This document shows, piece after piece, positions 12,459 to 24,952 of a stretch of 64,000 nucleotides of DNA. Position numbers and translations under genes: made by a program. The notes under the pieces were generated by a model. It saw nothing but the letters and a program-made list of their open reading frames with translations, had not been told where the DNA came from and did not search any database. Every line of letters starts with the position of its first letter. Position 1 is the first letter of the stretch. The DNA lies in NCBI GenBank assembly GCA_036250195.1, contig JAVHZZ010000002.1:363501624-363565623 (forward strand). The letters run 5' to 3'. Source of the DNA: Mixophyes australis. Lineage: Eukaryota; Chordata; Amphibia; Anura; Limnodynastidae.

Positions 12459-14783
12459 ATGAATGGATGTATGGGTCAGAGGAAGGCAAACTGAACTTCT
12501 TAGTAAGTCAGCTGTCAAATAAGCTTCAAAGAGTGTTTCTGTTTCTACAGCAGTTGGGTGTATTAACCTTTTTGTACTCAACATTCTAATACTCTGATTG
12601 GCTATGGCAAGGTCGAGGTCAGTTAAAGATCTAATGCTCCAACTGGCTAGCCCCACCCACATTCATGATTTTACACACAGACGCAACTAAGAAAACACAC
12701 TCATGAAATCTGTCTAAAAACAAGAAAACTAAATAGAAAAAGTACATCAGGGCTGTAAATAACCTGCACCGTGTCAACTGAAAATTATTTCCTAGCAAAC
12801 AAAGCAGGCTCTCTTCTGTAACCACATTTCCTGCCTCCTCAGTCGGAATGCAGCCCTGTCGTGTCGTCATACATCAGTTACGAGCCTTTAGCTGTAATTT
12901 TTGGCATGTACACACAGGCACAATGTTACATGACACTGTCTTACTATGGCCTGAACAGCACCGGTAAAAGGAAACCCAGCCAAGTCAACATTGGGGTTTC
13001 TGGTGAGCACATAAGTGCCCTGATGACTGTAGTAAGAGCATCTTATAACAGTGGGCTTGGATGCTGTAACTGCCAGCAAATGATATGTAATGAGGGGTAG
13101 GATAAGGACTAGACTGGACTGACAAAACATGGGCAGTCTGGACCCAGTTCAATAATCCCCCACCCCCGCATCTCTAGGTCGCTGTTTTATTCACCTATAT
13201 AAGGCCTTGAGACATCTAGATTTCGGTAGAGTGTAGACTTGTCCAAGAGGAACACCCTTTTTCCCGCCATCAACCACCTATGCTGCTGCCTTTCTTCATA
13301 TAAAACCAGGCATCAATATGGCTTTTACTGTTCTCTATTGTATTTGCAGGTTTGCTCTCAAGTCTTCTGTCCTATTTCAATGTCTCTAATGTAAATCCAC
13401 AGTACAGGATAATTACCATGATGTGCCAATGTTTGTTTATTTAAAATCTTTAATCAACAGATACTTAAAATAAAAAAAAAAGTGAGCAGAGCATGAAAAT
13501 ACACATTGATGTCCCCAACCCAAGGGTGTGTACATATTTGTGTGTGTTAACATCCCAGCATGGTCAGGACATCATATATAAACTCCACAGAGCAGGATTT
13601 CATAGTATGGTAGTGAGGCATAAACCCTTCATCACACAACGGACAGGCAACGGACTACCGAGCAATGAAGAAGTTATGGTCAGTTGAATCATCCTTCAAC
13701 ATCTTCTCAATATACAGATGCGTGCACATGTGTGGCATCTGCCTAAAGAACTCTACAGCCCTGTGTTGTCGGGGACACAGTTCCCTGGCTTCTCATTCTA
13801 TTACAAGGCAAGGCCTATGCTAATCGCCATTTAATGAGTGACCATCAGTCCATGCTGCAGTATTTGGAAGACTCCCAGGATGACAATGCCCCTTTGATGA
13901 GCATGACACGGATGTACTCCATATGTCATTCCATTCTCAGTCACCACATCCCAATAAAGCATTTATCGGATATGCTGGTATGAATCATTTCCACGACTAT
14001 CAACTAGATTTCAGTTGAGTGACTTTCTTGTGGAAGAATGGTGCTGCACTCCCCCACACAATTCCACACATTGGTGGATTTAAAGCCACTGCACAGAGCT
14101 GGTCTGCCTAACCCCCTAATAAAGGATTTCTTATTAGGGTTTTCAGTTTTTGGTGTCCACTACCTGTATATACATATATATGTACACATACATATGTTGC
14201 CCTTTGAATACTCAGTAAATTATACTATACGGCTTTGGGTGTTTTCATGCAGAAGTAATGTTCCCATTCTTCTGTGCTATAAGCATAAAGAAAATCCCCA
14301 GCTAGCCAGTGGAACATCTGGTAATATCCATTACCAGATTCAGCCAGTTGATAAAGACAAATTCAGATGTATATTACATACAGTTTGACTAATTGCCATC
14401 TTTACATTATTCAAGTCCAGGTCAAAGGCAGAGAAGCGATTTCCAAAACGTAAAATCTTAATAAATAAAACTTATCCGAGCTGTAACACAGAAACCAATG
14501 GTCAGGGTGTCTAATACATGTATGTTTGTTTTTTGTTATATACTAGTTCTATTTCCTTCTGTGAACCCAACCTTACTCCTATTGCTTAAAACAAACAATG
14601 TGTTTCAGTGTGGTGACAGCATCGGCCTTTCTGACGTCACTGTTTAGCAGGGTAGCTCAGTGCCAACCCTGTTAGAAACTAATTATTTTATGTTTTACTT
14701 CCACTCTTGAAAATACCAGAAATGTAAAAATGATCGACTTGATATATTTTATAGGATATAAATAAAAAATAAAAATTTCTCAC
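12459..14783. other. Non-coding intronic stretch
   Basis: Part of METTL16 intron 6. Several short ORFs (up to 116 codons) have no recognisable domain and contain low-complexity runs. I see no RNA gene or identifiable transposon here. Confidence 0.45.
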
Positions 14784-14926
14784 CTCAACCTCTTCTTCAG
14801 CTGAAGACTGTCATGGATGATTCTCTTTACAAACTCCAACTCTCCTCCTTCAGCCATGATCTCAGTAATTCCGCCTGTGTTCACGGAGCTAGGGGGTGGC
14901 CGGCGGGGGTTTCTCGAGTTCACTCC
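14784..14926 (-). CDS. METTL16: METTL16 exon 6: residues 196-242, RNA-binding loop
   Basis: Reverse-strand translation gives GVNSRNPRRPPPSSVNTGGI, then TEIMAEGGELEFVKRIIHDS and LQLKKRLR. This is the arginine/proline-rich loop and following helix of the METTL16 core. R200, whose human equivalent contacts substrate RNA, is present. The acceptor is ttcacag (14927-14931 side) and the donor is TTG AG followed by gtgag at 14783. Length is 143 nt, entering in phase 0 and leaving in phase 2, which the next exon satisfies. The exon has no ATG near its start, so it is easily missed by ORF scanning; it was found by reading the opposite strand against the known protein order. There are no frameshifts or stops. 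Confidence 0.96.
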
Positions 14927-15448
14927 CTGTGAAGGAAGACAAGGATTCCAATGTAAGGGGACAATTCCTCAAACAGCAGAATTAGCGCTGCTGTTACACA
15001 GAACACGCTGCCTCTATTTAAGAGGACTATGCCGTGCATAGTTATAGGAGATCTATTACATTGTGCAGTATTTTAATGTGGAAAATTCATTACAGGCGAG
15101 AAAATCTACTAAAACAAATCATGATCTTATCCTATCACAAGAATAAACAGAGACATAAATAGAACTATGACAGAAAAGTATATGAAGTGTGTGCTAGAAG
15201 TGTGTTAGAAGCATTAAGAATAAGATGGCTTGGTGAATAAAATCTGGACATCATGGTATTTTTTTCAGGATTTCCTATATCCCACCTATGTCAAAATAGA
15301 TAGAACTTCTTTAGTTGTTAGCATTTTTGTTAAATGTAAAGTCATTTGCAATGAATTGGTTAATCCAATGTGTGCAATTGATAAATGTAGTAGCTGCTTT
15401 TATACATGAATCTAGTGTTAGTGGTTGGGATTAGCTTGTCTATCTTAG

Positions 15449-15580
15449 CTGCTAGTGCATTTCAAGTGCAATTGTTTTTAAGCAGCCAAGTACAGCAAAA
15501 TATACAGTATGTGCCAATACTTAGCACATATGTGTTGCTATACCTGGCTGCTTAAAAACAATTGCACTTAAAGTGCAACA
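15449..15580. repeat. Stem-loop / palindromic repeat in METTL16 intron 5
   Basis: Arms of about 40 nt, AAGTGCAATTGTTTTTAAGC...AGCCAAGTACAGC and its near-perfect complement, are separated by a loop of about 45 nt. The shape suits a MITE remnant or a small-RNA precursor; the sequence alone does not decide. Confidence 0.65.
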
Positions 15581-16394
15581 ATACAAATCACATAGTATGA
15601 CAGCAGCAGCACAGATGTTTAAACAGTTCAAGTCTCAGCCATTTGAGTAACTTTTTTAAGACATTAACAGAGCAATGTTAAAATACAGTGGCAAACACAA
15701 AATGATTTCCTCTAGGCAGTGCAGTGCATCCTGTAAAACATACCAAAGACATTTATCAGTTGTTGCTAAACTTGCACGCAACAAAGTATAAATAAAACAA
15801 AAAGTAACAGATTTAAAGACATTATCCACTTTTGGACAACACATTCTTAATGTGACCTTCCCCCCAATAGTGGATTACAATAGGATCAGTTTGGGCAACG
15901 GCCCCAAGCCCAGTAGTGCGATTATAGTAGGGGCAGTTTAAACGACCACCCAGGATCCATATCTATGGGGGCCTATAGTATTTATAAGATAATGTGTGTA
16001 AAATTATTGGTTGATTGTATTCCATTTCAGTTATATTTTCTACTAATGGTCTGTGAGTTCCAAGCACAAGAAAAAGATGCATCATGTTTGAATGAAGTGC
16101 ATACTAGTCCAATCAGGTGGTGCTTCACTGCTCTGTCACAGACATGTGACACTAGCGAGAATGCTGAGCAGAGAACTGGCTGCAGCTTTTCTCCAAATCT
16201 TATTGTGCCGTCGGGAACTAGGTTGCTGGACAATGCCATTCTGTTTTACAGTTACATAAAGTGATACTGTGCTGGGAATGAACATCTAGATGCTATTACA
16301 AAGATACCTCTTTAGTCCACCACTGACCTATGATGTATATCAGATACACACTATTTGCATTTTACATCATCATGATCAATGCTGATGTTGTTAT

Positions 16395-16513
16395 ACACCA
16401 GGCTTAGGCATCCTACACCACTTCTAGAACTACAAGTCCCAAGATGCCCTACCAAAATCCAGCGTAACGGGCGAACATCTATAGCTCTAGAATGGCCACA
16501 GGTAGCCCATCTG
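16395..16513. mobile_element. Short hAT-like non-autonomous element
   Basis: About 120 bp beginning CAGGCTTAGGCATCCTAC and ending with a diverged inverse GGTAGCCCATCTGTG. The interior AACTACAAGTCCCAAGATGC is shared with the copy at 39829-39916. Target duplication not clear. Confidence 0.5.
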
Positions 16514-16785
16514 TGATGTATACTGTATAGGCGACGTATAAGTGAGGCCGACTATAGACAAATTACTTACTATGACCAGCCCCCAAAAGACGGTACCAGC
16601 TTGAAGAAGGTGAGTGATATATACTACGCTCTACTAGATAGTGTATACAGAGGATTATTATAGTTAAAATAGCAACATTTATAGAATTTAACCACTTTAA
16701 AGTGGTGACCTAGCCCTTCCAATATTCTTTAATCTAATGAATTCACAATGTTAACAATGAAAAACACAGAGAGAGATGACAATAC

Positions 16786-16901
16786 CTGAGCTTCCATCTC
16801 GTTGGCAAAAAAAGGAGGATTGCACATACAGAAATCATAAATGATGCCAGACTCTTCTTTTAATGCATCCATTAGAAGTGTTTTCTGGGGGACTTTTACC
16901 A
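16786..16901 (-). CDS. METTL16: METTL16 exon 5: catalytic NPPF motif (residues 157-195)
   Basis: The exon encodes VVKVPQKTLLMDALKEESG then IIYDFCMCNPPFFANEMEAQ. It carries the catalytic NPPF tetrapeptide, which falls at residues 184-187 when the exons are summed, the same numbering as the human enzyme. It also carries the lysine of the K-loop (K163), which in the human protein gates SAM access. The acceptor is tttgtag (exon begins at 16901) and the donor is CAG followed by gtattg (16785). Length is 116 nt, ending in phase 0 at codon 195. Small differences from the human protein (for example NEMEAQ in place of NQLEAK) are at positions that look tolerant. The translation continues beyond the donor by chance, so the exon end rests on the GT and the next exon's homology. 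Confidence 0.97.
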
Positions 16902-18519
16902 CTACAAAATAAAACCATTTAAAGGAATTTACATAAAACATTCATTGCATTATATTACAGCGTGATCTTGTTGGCAAAAATATTGAAACCAGACCATAGT
17001 ATTATTCCCATCTTACAGAATTACACAGGGCATACTATAAACAAAAACAAACAAAATATGTATAACAATTTAAAAATAAAACAAAGGAGCTTTGTATAAA
17101 AATGTGTATTTTACAGTTGTTTCATAGACTCTTAACAGATCTTACCCACCTCCCTCCCCCATATATGATCCATGCATAGCTCCCGCAGTAACAGTACAGG
17201 TATTAATCTCCCATTGCAGTGGGCAGCACAAAGATCTAATAACATTTTCAAGCAATTTATAGATTTTTTTTGTTATTTAATACTTCTTAGTTTTACTTTT
17301 TATGACAAGATGAAAACTACTAAAAAATATGATGTATGCAGCAAACGAAGGGACCATTATCAACTGAAACCCCGAAGGAGGGAGAATGGAGCCATTCTGT
17401 GAAGAGCGACAGGGATTTCTAAACCTCTGCTGCCAAGGCAGAAAGCTGCTCCAGGTTGATACGTACAGAAATGAACAATGACAAATTTGATTTCCTTTCT
17501 GTTAATAGACCACTGCTTAACCCTGTGTGTGGTCCCTTCTGTTTTGTTGTCTCTGAACTCCCATGTGATGGCCATTAAGTGATGGCAAGCAGCCAATGAT
17601 ATCTCTAGACAGTCGCATGTGGACACATCTGCAGGACAGTTTATAATGGAGTATCTACAAGCTCTGATGTATTCCAGTCCGTAGTAAAGAGGGGCTCAAT
17701 TGTGTGAGCTGCCACTAAGTACCGCATCAGCCCCAACTATTGCCACGTCAGTCCCCATCCTCTGCTTCTGACTGTAACCACACAAAGTCCAAGCACAATT
17801 CAGTATTGGTTTAGTGAATTTAAATATGGCAGTACACTTGCAAACTGAGCTCTCCTTTTGTGACAGTCAGATTTTGACAAAGTTACCACTCTATGGGTCC
17901 TGATCTTTGTCCAAGACACTGATATTCGCAGTACAGGGGTGTCTGGAAAAGCCCCAGTGTGGGGCTGATAACACTTTCGGACTTCTTTTTGTTTGCCTCC
18001 ATCTCCCCATAGAGACACTGTGGGTACCCCTGTTATAACGTGACCCTGCATGTCTAGCCTGGTGCTGGTTTCAACTATAGCAGTGGGACGACACATTCAT
18101 TAACTTCCTCTTTTAGTGGGAATCAGTCATTGGTGCTGGTAATGGGTTTACATTTTCATATATTATAAAGAACGGTGAATTATATTAACTTGCCTTCACT
18201 TGCATCTGAGAAAAATGAGTTTAACGCGAAAATGATTTTACTGTTTACTACCATAGTTCTTTGAAAGTCCATCCCACGTCAACACTTACTTCAATCAGTT
18301 AATAAACTGCCATCTTAGCAACAAATATGCTGCAGTAGACTTTAGATACCACCTTCATTTGTTTAAAAATCACAAAAAAAACAAACCATTAATGAGGACA
18401 TTATTTACATTATTGTACAGTTTTAGCATAATGAACCCGCTTTTAGAGACCATCAAGTCAACTCTCTTTCTAAATAAATGCTGCAAATGCAAAACAGATG
18501 TAAGCCAAAATACACACAC

Positions 18520-18555
<36 letters not shown>

Positions 18556-19105
18556 AACACACACATAATACTTGTATTTAGATAAACCAATGCCTCGCAC
18601 ATGGAGTTTCAGAACATTCGCTTTAACTTCAATAAAAAAACACACGGACCAAATATCATCAGATTACAGTGAATGGCAACAGGAACCGTAGCACTAAGCG
18701 CCTAAACCCTATATGCAATGTCTTTTTACTTTATATGAATAAGGAAATCCTCTGAAGCCTCTAATATATGGGATTACACATCAATGTAAACTGAGAGACA
18801 CAAAGGCAAACAGGCTGACATCCACACACACTTGTTAAGAGACCAGGGAGATGAACGGTAAGCCGGTCAGTCACGTTACAGGAGCTTCCTATTTACTGAA
18901 TAGACTGCCTCCTTTGTAGGCTTGATTGGCAACAGGGCAGCGGATGTGGGGGCTGTGGACAGTGCGCCTATACAGCAGAATGAACTACAGGCACACTTGA
19001 TTTCTGAAAGACTTTATCTTTGCCACATTCTGACTTCAGAATGTGCCAGAGATAAGGATATCTTTCACTGCTAATTATACATCTATCCTAAGAATAACGG
19101 TCTAA
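16902..19105. other. Non-coding intronic stretch
   Basis: METTL16 intron 4. No gene recognised. It includes a TA/CA microsatellite at 18518-18566. A 98-codon minus-strand frame at 17800-18096 matches nothing I know. Confidence 0.45.
18518..18566. repeat. (TA)n/(CA)n microsatellite
   Basis: Compound dinucleotide tract: acacacac, then a (TA) run, then acacacac. Confidence 0.9.
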
Positions 19106-19543
19106 GGCTGGGTACACACTACAGAATTTTCCAACCAATGTGTTATCTACACTGATTTTCCCAACAACTGGACAAAAAAAAAAAAAAAAAAGTCCCGATC
19201 AGCTTGTCGACTCATCCGTACACACTGTACATGTTTAAAAAATATACCATCAGATCTGTGCTCTTCTACTGTTATAAGTGTCGGCTGAAAAGATTGTGAC
19301 TCTGTAAACTCTATGACTCTGTAACTCTATGGAGATCCTGATCGTCATACACACTGCAGGATTGGAACAACATTGGAACGAGATTTATAGATCTGCTGAA
19401 CAATCAAATGAAACTACGATCGTTTCTTTGGAACAACTATTGTTCATTGTTTAAGTATAAATACTAATGCGATTTTGGTCCTACCGGTAGCTTATGTGAT
19501 TGACCCAATAGTCAGCTGAAAACCCTGTAATGTGTACCCAGCC
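19106..19543. mobile_element. Non-autonomous DNA transposon, Harbinger-like, TAA duplication
   Basis: A 438-bp element with terminal inverted repeats GGCTGGGTACACACTACAG and its complement (CTGTAATGTGTACCCAGCC). It is flanked on both sides by TAA (19103-19105 and 19544-19546), the 3-bp TWA-type target typical of PIF/Harbinger. The interior has no ORF and holds several internal copies of TACACACTG-like motifs. Confidence 0.75.
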
Positions 19544-20289
19544 TAAGCTTGATTTGAGTGGTTCAACCAGTTAAAAAAACAAAAAACAACATAGCCCATC
19601 ATCACTTGTTCTATTGAGCATCAGGACCAGGCTACTACAGCTGTTCCTAAAGATGAAGCCTCCATATGGCAATAAATCATAGCAGATACTGCCCCCCCCC
19701 CACCCCTCGTCTCAGCAGTATCTTGGGACTATGGAGGCAGTTGTGCTGGGCATCAGAGAAGTCAGAGGAGAGGGACAGTGCAACCTTCAGAGTGACCCTA
19801 TGCAGCCTCCATAAAACACAACTATCCCAAGTGTGCCTAAATTCTCTTATTCCTTTACACATTATGGGCCTCAGTTAAAGTTAGGTGCAAATCCAGCTAC
19901 CAGGTGCAGCATTACACCTGAACAAACCATGTTGCGATGCAAGGGGTACAAATGAATTTTTTTTTACCTGTAGGGAAAAAATTGCCGGCTTTGCACTCAG
20001 CACACAGACTGTACAGCTTTATTTTTACATTGCAATTTAGTTAAGCTAGGGTCTGTGCCCTTTCAAATCTAAATCTATCCACACACTTGAAGTTTGACCC
20101 CCTCACCTGCCGAGCAACATGATTTTTACCAAGGTGCAAAATTGCTGGACTTACTCCTAGTTCTAGAAGAAGCTTTATGTATTCATTTTATTATATGGAG
20201 TAGAAAAAGAATGTAAGGCACATGAGCCAATGTACAGTATTTCATATGATAACGATCTGAAACACACTAACACACTGGGTGGTGAATAC

Positions 20290-20430
20290 CTTTTATGAGA
20301 TCTGCCAACTTATTCTGTTCCACGTTTTTCTTGGCATAATTAAAACAGATGTCGTCCACTTCAGTTGCTAGAAAATACCAGCCGTTCAACGTGGCCCCCA
20401 GCAATGGATAGATGCAGGATGCTCCAGTAC
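20290..20430 (-). CDS. METTL16: METTL16 exon 4: SAM-binding motif I (residues 110-156)
   Basis: This exon completes the split glycine and continues TGASCIYPLLGATLNGWYFL, then ATEVDDICFNYAKKNVEQNK and LADLIK. It holds the glycine-rich SAM-binding loop (GIDIGTGAS across the exon 3/4 junction) and the acidic D/E pair of the following strand. The acceptor is cctcag (20431-20433 core) and the donor is AAA G followed by gtattc at 20289. Length is 141 nt, phase 1 to phase 1. An open stretch runs past the donor into the intron, so a plain ORF call overstates the exon. The preceding intron is about 9.5 kb and rich in repeats. Functional state is inferred from intact splice sites and conservation. Confidence 0.96.
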
Positions 20431-22405
20431 CTGAGGACAACATTAGACCAATAACAGAGATGAGCATGTTGTCCTACATGAGACTAATGTAAAAATTGAA
20501 TATTATGCCATTCAGGGAATCCTCTGCTGAATAAACTCCTTGGGAAATATCCAAAAAGCTTATTATAACAATACAATATGTTATTTGCTGCAAAAATGTT
20601 CCTTAAAATACACTATGGTGTAATATATCACAACAAATTACAGCCATTACCTGCAATGCATCCTGTACCTGGCTGTCAGTTTGAGCTATAATTATTTCTG
20701 TAGCATTTCCCAGGAAAATCACACAGTGGGAAAGGACCCACTTATTCTAATTCTAGTAAGATAATTTTATTATTAAAATATTAACCAATCACATGTAATT
20801 GTCATGGTTGACTAACATTAGATTATAAAGAGCCAACATAATCAGGGAGCTGCACAGGTTGGAGACAGGAACAGAACATTCATATTAACAGATAAAATAA
20901 ACAAAACACTCTACACAGACTGAACATCAGCATCATTGTTTGAAAACAGCACATAATATAGAAATAGGCCCTGGTGCAGTACTATGTCAGTTTGTGTAGT
21001 GTATCTTCCATAAAATCACTCGGTGCATGCAAGTGCCCCATGCAGGAATCTGCCACTTAAGCCTGGATAGGCGGGACAGTGTGTTCTAATTCAGGCCGAG
21101 TGAAGTTAGGGCATGTTCATGCGAATACAAACGCTGCAAACTTGGACAAAGGCGCTTATGCTCCTGACAAAGCTGTATTATTTTGTGGGTGGTCAGGGGC
21201 ATTAGCAATTAGAGGATGATGATGATAGCTCTGAGCAGTAGCGTATTGCTTGTAGTTAGTTGTTTGACAATGCTCCGCTTACGCCGATTGGCGATTTCTT
21301 TGTTGCTCCGGGAATATATTATGCTTCTGTGAGCAAATTTAAGCAAAACTTTATTTTCGTACACAAGATATGGGAGATGTTTCTGTGTGGTAGAAAAACT
21401 TTTGCCGTTTTATTGATGTCTAACAGCGAACACATTTTTAGAGAATGGAACTGTAAAAGTAACATGGGGTAAAGTAGGATGGAAGTGTATGTGATGCATG
21501 TCTGGCATAAACCAGGCGCATAGGTTACTATTGCACGTATCAGGAGATAATTGCAGCTTTGCAAATTATCCCAATTGCGGCTTTCTTACAGTAAATGAAA
21601 ATTGTGCCTGCAATTTGGGGGCGCAACTGAGGCCAACTATGCATCAGCCCCATAGTTCCTAGAATAGAGCCTGATGTTTTGGATTATTTATAGTAAAAAT
21701 GAAAATAAGCCCTCATTGGATTTCCCTAGTTTACTCGACATATATTCCGAGGAGGAAACTGCATGTTGAATCCAATACATTATTCTGACTTCATGCTGGC
21801 TGTGATGGTCGACTACTGTTTCTTTCATTATGACTAAAGCAACACATTTTATTAGAACTTTTCCAAATGAAAATAAAAAAAAAATATTTAAGATAATAAG
21901 TAATGAAACATTTATTACTTCTCAGGAAATAAAAAGAATGTTCCCACAATTAGAGAGAGCAAATCAATAAGCATTAGGTAGTGCAAGGTAAAAATTATAA
22001 TAAGCCAGTGTATGGGAAGCACAGACCAGATGCCGACTTGTCCTTGGAAGGCCAGGAAAAGACCTCATTAGTTAATACAGCTCATTACAATTAGGATGGC
22101 TAGCTGCTTAAGCGGGACTAAGAGTAAAACAACTCTACTGCCACCTCCATGTTTCAATCCCTAATTTACATGTGTGTAACTCAGACATGAAGTGAGCATA
22201 TTGGTACACAATTTCCATGTTTGTACAGAAATATTGAGACACAGAATGAATGCAGTCCTTTGTGTTCTATCAGAGCATGCTTCCTGTATTACCAGCTGCT
22301 ATGATGTGATCTGCAAGGAAAGATGGCAACTCTGCTAATTAACGGATGGTGTACTGTAAACATCACATCACTGACAAACAAGAAAGAAGCAGCTACTAGT
22401 ATTAT
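20431..22405. other. Non-coding intronic stretch
   Basis: Start of the 9.5-kb METTL16 intron 3. Mostly unique-looking AT-rich DNA. The segment 21050-21660 has a different texture (more CpG, TGATGATGAT run) and may be an old repeat I cannot name. Confidence 0.45.
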
Positions 22406-22452
22406 CAGCATTCATTTATATAGGGCCAGCATACCCCTCACCGCTTTACAAA
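22406..22452 (-). repeat. Tiny L2-like 3' end fragment
   Basis: CATTCATTTATATAGGGCCA then GCATACCCCTCACCGCTTTAC corresponds to the reverse of the common LINE/SINE 3' terminus. Confidence 0.55.
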
Positions 22453-22815
22453 TGGAAACAATAAAACCAGACTAGATGACAACAGACAAATAGGTAAGGG
22501 TCACTGCTTGTCAGATTACAATCTGTAGAATAGTAAAAGAAATAGACGCCTTCCACATACAGGGACAGTAATTATAAGGATCTATTTTCTATAGTGTATT
22601 TGAGAAATATTCAGCAATAGTATAGCATCCACAGAGTGTGAATTGGATCAATACAGGTGTTACTGTGAAAGGCTAGTCACAGGTGAGAAGCTGAAGACAA
22701 ATGGCTGCTCTCATACTACAACGCTGCATGCAACTGTAAAAGCAAATAGCGATCATTGATGGTAAGCTTGTACTATTTTAGCTTTGTGTGATCTGTGCTG
22801 AACACACTAAAGAGG

Positions 22816-23090
22816 AAAGGACTTCACGTGCGGCTACATCTTATATTTACAAAGATGCACTCTCTAAATAAAAAACACATTACTTTCCAAAGTGACAAAC
22901 ATAGTAAAAATACTGCAACGTTGAATCTGAAAGCATGACATACATTTGAGAGAGGCAGTTCAACTCTCTCTTTTATTTATTTTTTTGGTTATGTCTGAAA
23001 GAGGTTTAACAACAAAGAATACAATGAAGGGGACTTCAAAATAAATCTGAAATATGGAATAGTGATTTAATACCAAAAATATATAGGAAT
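22816..23090. repeat. Diverged duplicated segment, copy 1
   Basis: Shares ordered blocks with 24953-25290 in the same orientation: GCACTC-CTAAATAAAAAACAC, then TTTGAGAGAGGCAGTTCA, GGGGACTTCAAAAT, and AAATATGGAATAGTGATTTA with ATACCAAAAA. It matches no repeat I recognise and has no ORF. Confidence 0.7.
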
Positions 23091-24952
23091 GCGATGCGAG
23101 TCAGTGACTCGTCTTAACAGCAGATTAGGTGCTTTATTGTAATAGTGCAAAATTATGCAGGACAATAGTTGTCACAAATACTAATCTTATTTACAATAGA
23201 AAGTTTTCATATAACTGGAAGTACTAATGTCATTATAGCTAATGGCAACACAATCATTATAGAACAGTTAGTCCTCATCTGTATGCAGTTTCATTTTATT
23301 ACAGCAGCCTTTTGCACCAACAGAATGTTTTTCTCCAACCCCCTCTAACACTACTACGGGTTCAGTTGATACTTCAAAGATCTGCTGTCTCTCAACACTG
23401 CCAAGTACCAGAAGACACCCTTCAATTCAGTCCAGATTCCATCCTATTGTTTTCAATTTACTGGGATAGGAAACTGGGACTATTAAACTATTTCATGGCA
23501 ATGTTCTGGCTGCTATAATTATAACATTTATGCGACTACCATATTGTCTTGGCATCATCAACTGTAGTCAGGTAACCTGCAGCTCAACATCTGTTGTGGA
23601 ACTGCAAGCACAAGCATGTCCAGCCAGCCTGTAGATCCACATCAACTGGTGAGTCCCACCTTCTGCTCCCTATTCAGTTGCTGGGACTCAACTTCCTAGG
23701 TAGGTCATGTCCAATATGGCAGCCAACTAAAAAGCAACGCATACATTCCAGCAAACTAAATGTTTCTATAGCTTAATATAGCTATACTTGAGCCTGAACA
23801 CATTGCTTGGATAACGCATCTATGGTAAAGGATATCCCTGCTTGGCTAGTCATTCCCACTGTATCACTAATCAGTGACTGCATTAATGGTACGTCACTAT
23901 GGTTAGCACACATTTAAAGACACAGACTGTCAAGAATGAAAACATCACATATTTGCAGACCACAACAGCAAAAGCAAGACTAAGCAAAAACAGGTGTCTT
24001 GTGGAGGGGTGGAGGCTGGATTTTGTTTAGATAGACAAACTTATTAAACAAAGCTTTAGCGTTCATCGGCCACTATACTTTCTGCCACTGATTATTTAAT
24101 AAAAGGTGTCAAAGTTCTAATTATGCAACTGTATGGTTTTGATGGCAATAATTATAAATAGTACTCGGAAATTTTAACAATACGCCCAAAAATGTATCGT
24201 ATCCCTAACAGAGGGATTCCTACACAATTACCACATTATTATGGGTTAATACATCATTTTACCCAAGCATTTATGAAATAAGTGTGCTCTGATTGTGTAA
24301 TCCTAAATCAAAAAGGAAAAAACATGTGTGTCCTAGTTACATTAGTGATGTAGTCAGGAGCGTAGAGGGCGGGAGAGCAGCCGTCTGTAGCTGCAGCGCT
24401 CCATCAAGTCTCATCACACATTGACATTCGGTTTAATTTCTATCCTGCAAGGAATAGCTGTGGGAAGCAGCAGGCAGTCGGCCAAATGGAGTAGACAAGG
24501 AAAGAATGCCAGATGGATTATGTGGAGACCTCAGCCATGAAAGAAAAATACTAAATAACAGGGGAGATTCCTATCAGAATACTTTCCTAGAAAGAGTATA
24601 AATAACCAACTCAATAAACAGGCGCAAACATCAGTGACCGATGAGGCATAAAAGCAAGACACAGACACAAAGCACATTGTAAACATGAAACTAAAAAGTC
24701 ATATCTGAAATGAGGGAAACCGACTGCAAACCAGTAACAAAAGCACATCCTAAAGAAGATGCAAGAAAATGGGACAATAATTAATTCATGTTGAAAGATT
24801 TACACGTTTAGGGTGGTTTAGATTAAATTTAATTTAATAATGCATAAAAAAATGCATAAAAAACACAACACTAAGGCTCTTTAGGCTGAACAGATGCATG
24901 CAGGCTGTCATGCAAGGCCATTAACCAGAGCAAGTAGAACCTGCAGTGAGAA
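23091..24952. other. Non-coding intronic stretch between the duplicated segments
   Basis: No gene, RNA or transposon recognised on either strand. Confidence 0.5.

Noticed and set aside
14038..14388. 116-codon plus-strand ORF
   Set aside because: Contains low-complexity TATACATA-type sequence, has no homology I recognise, and reads antisense within METTL16 intron 6.
17800..18096. 98-codon minus-strand ORF as an exon
   Set aside because: No recognisable domain, no fitting splice sites, and not in the METTL16 protein.
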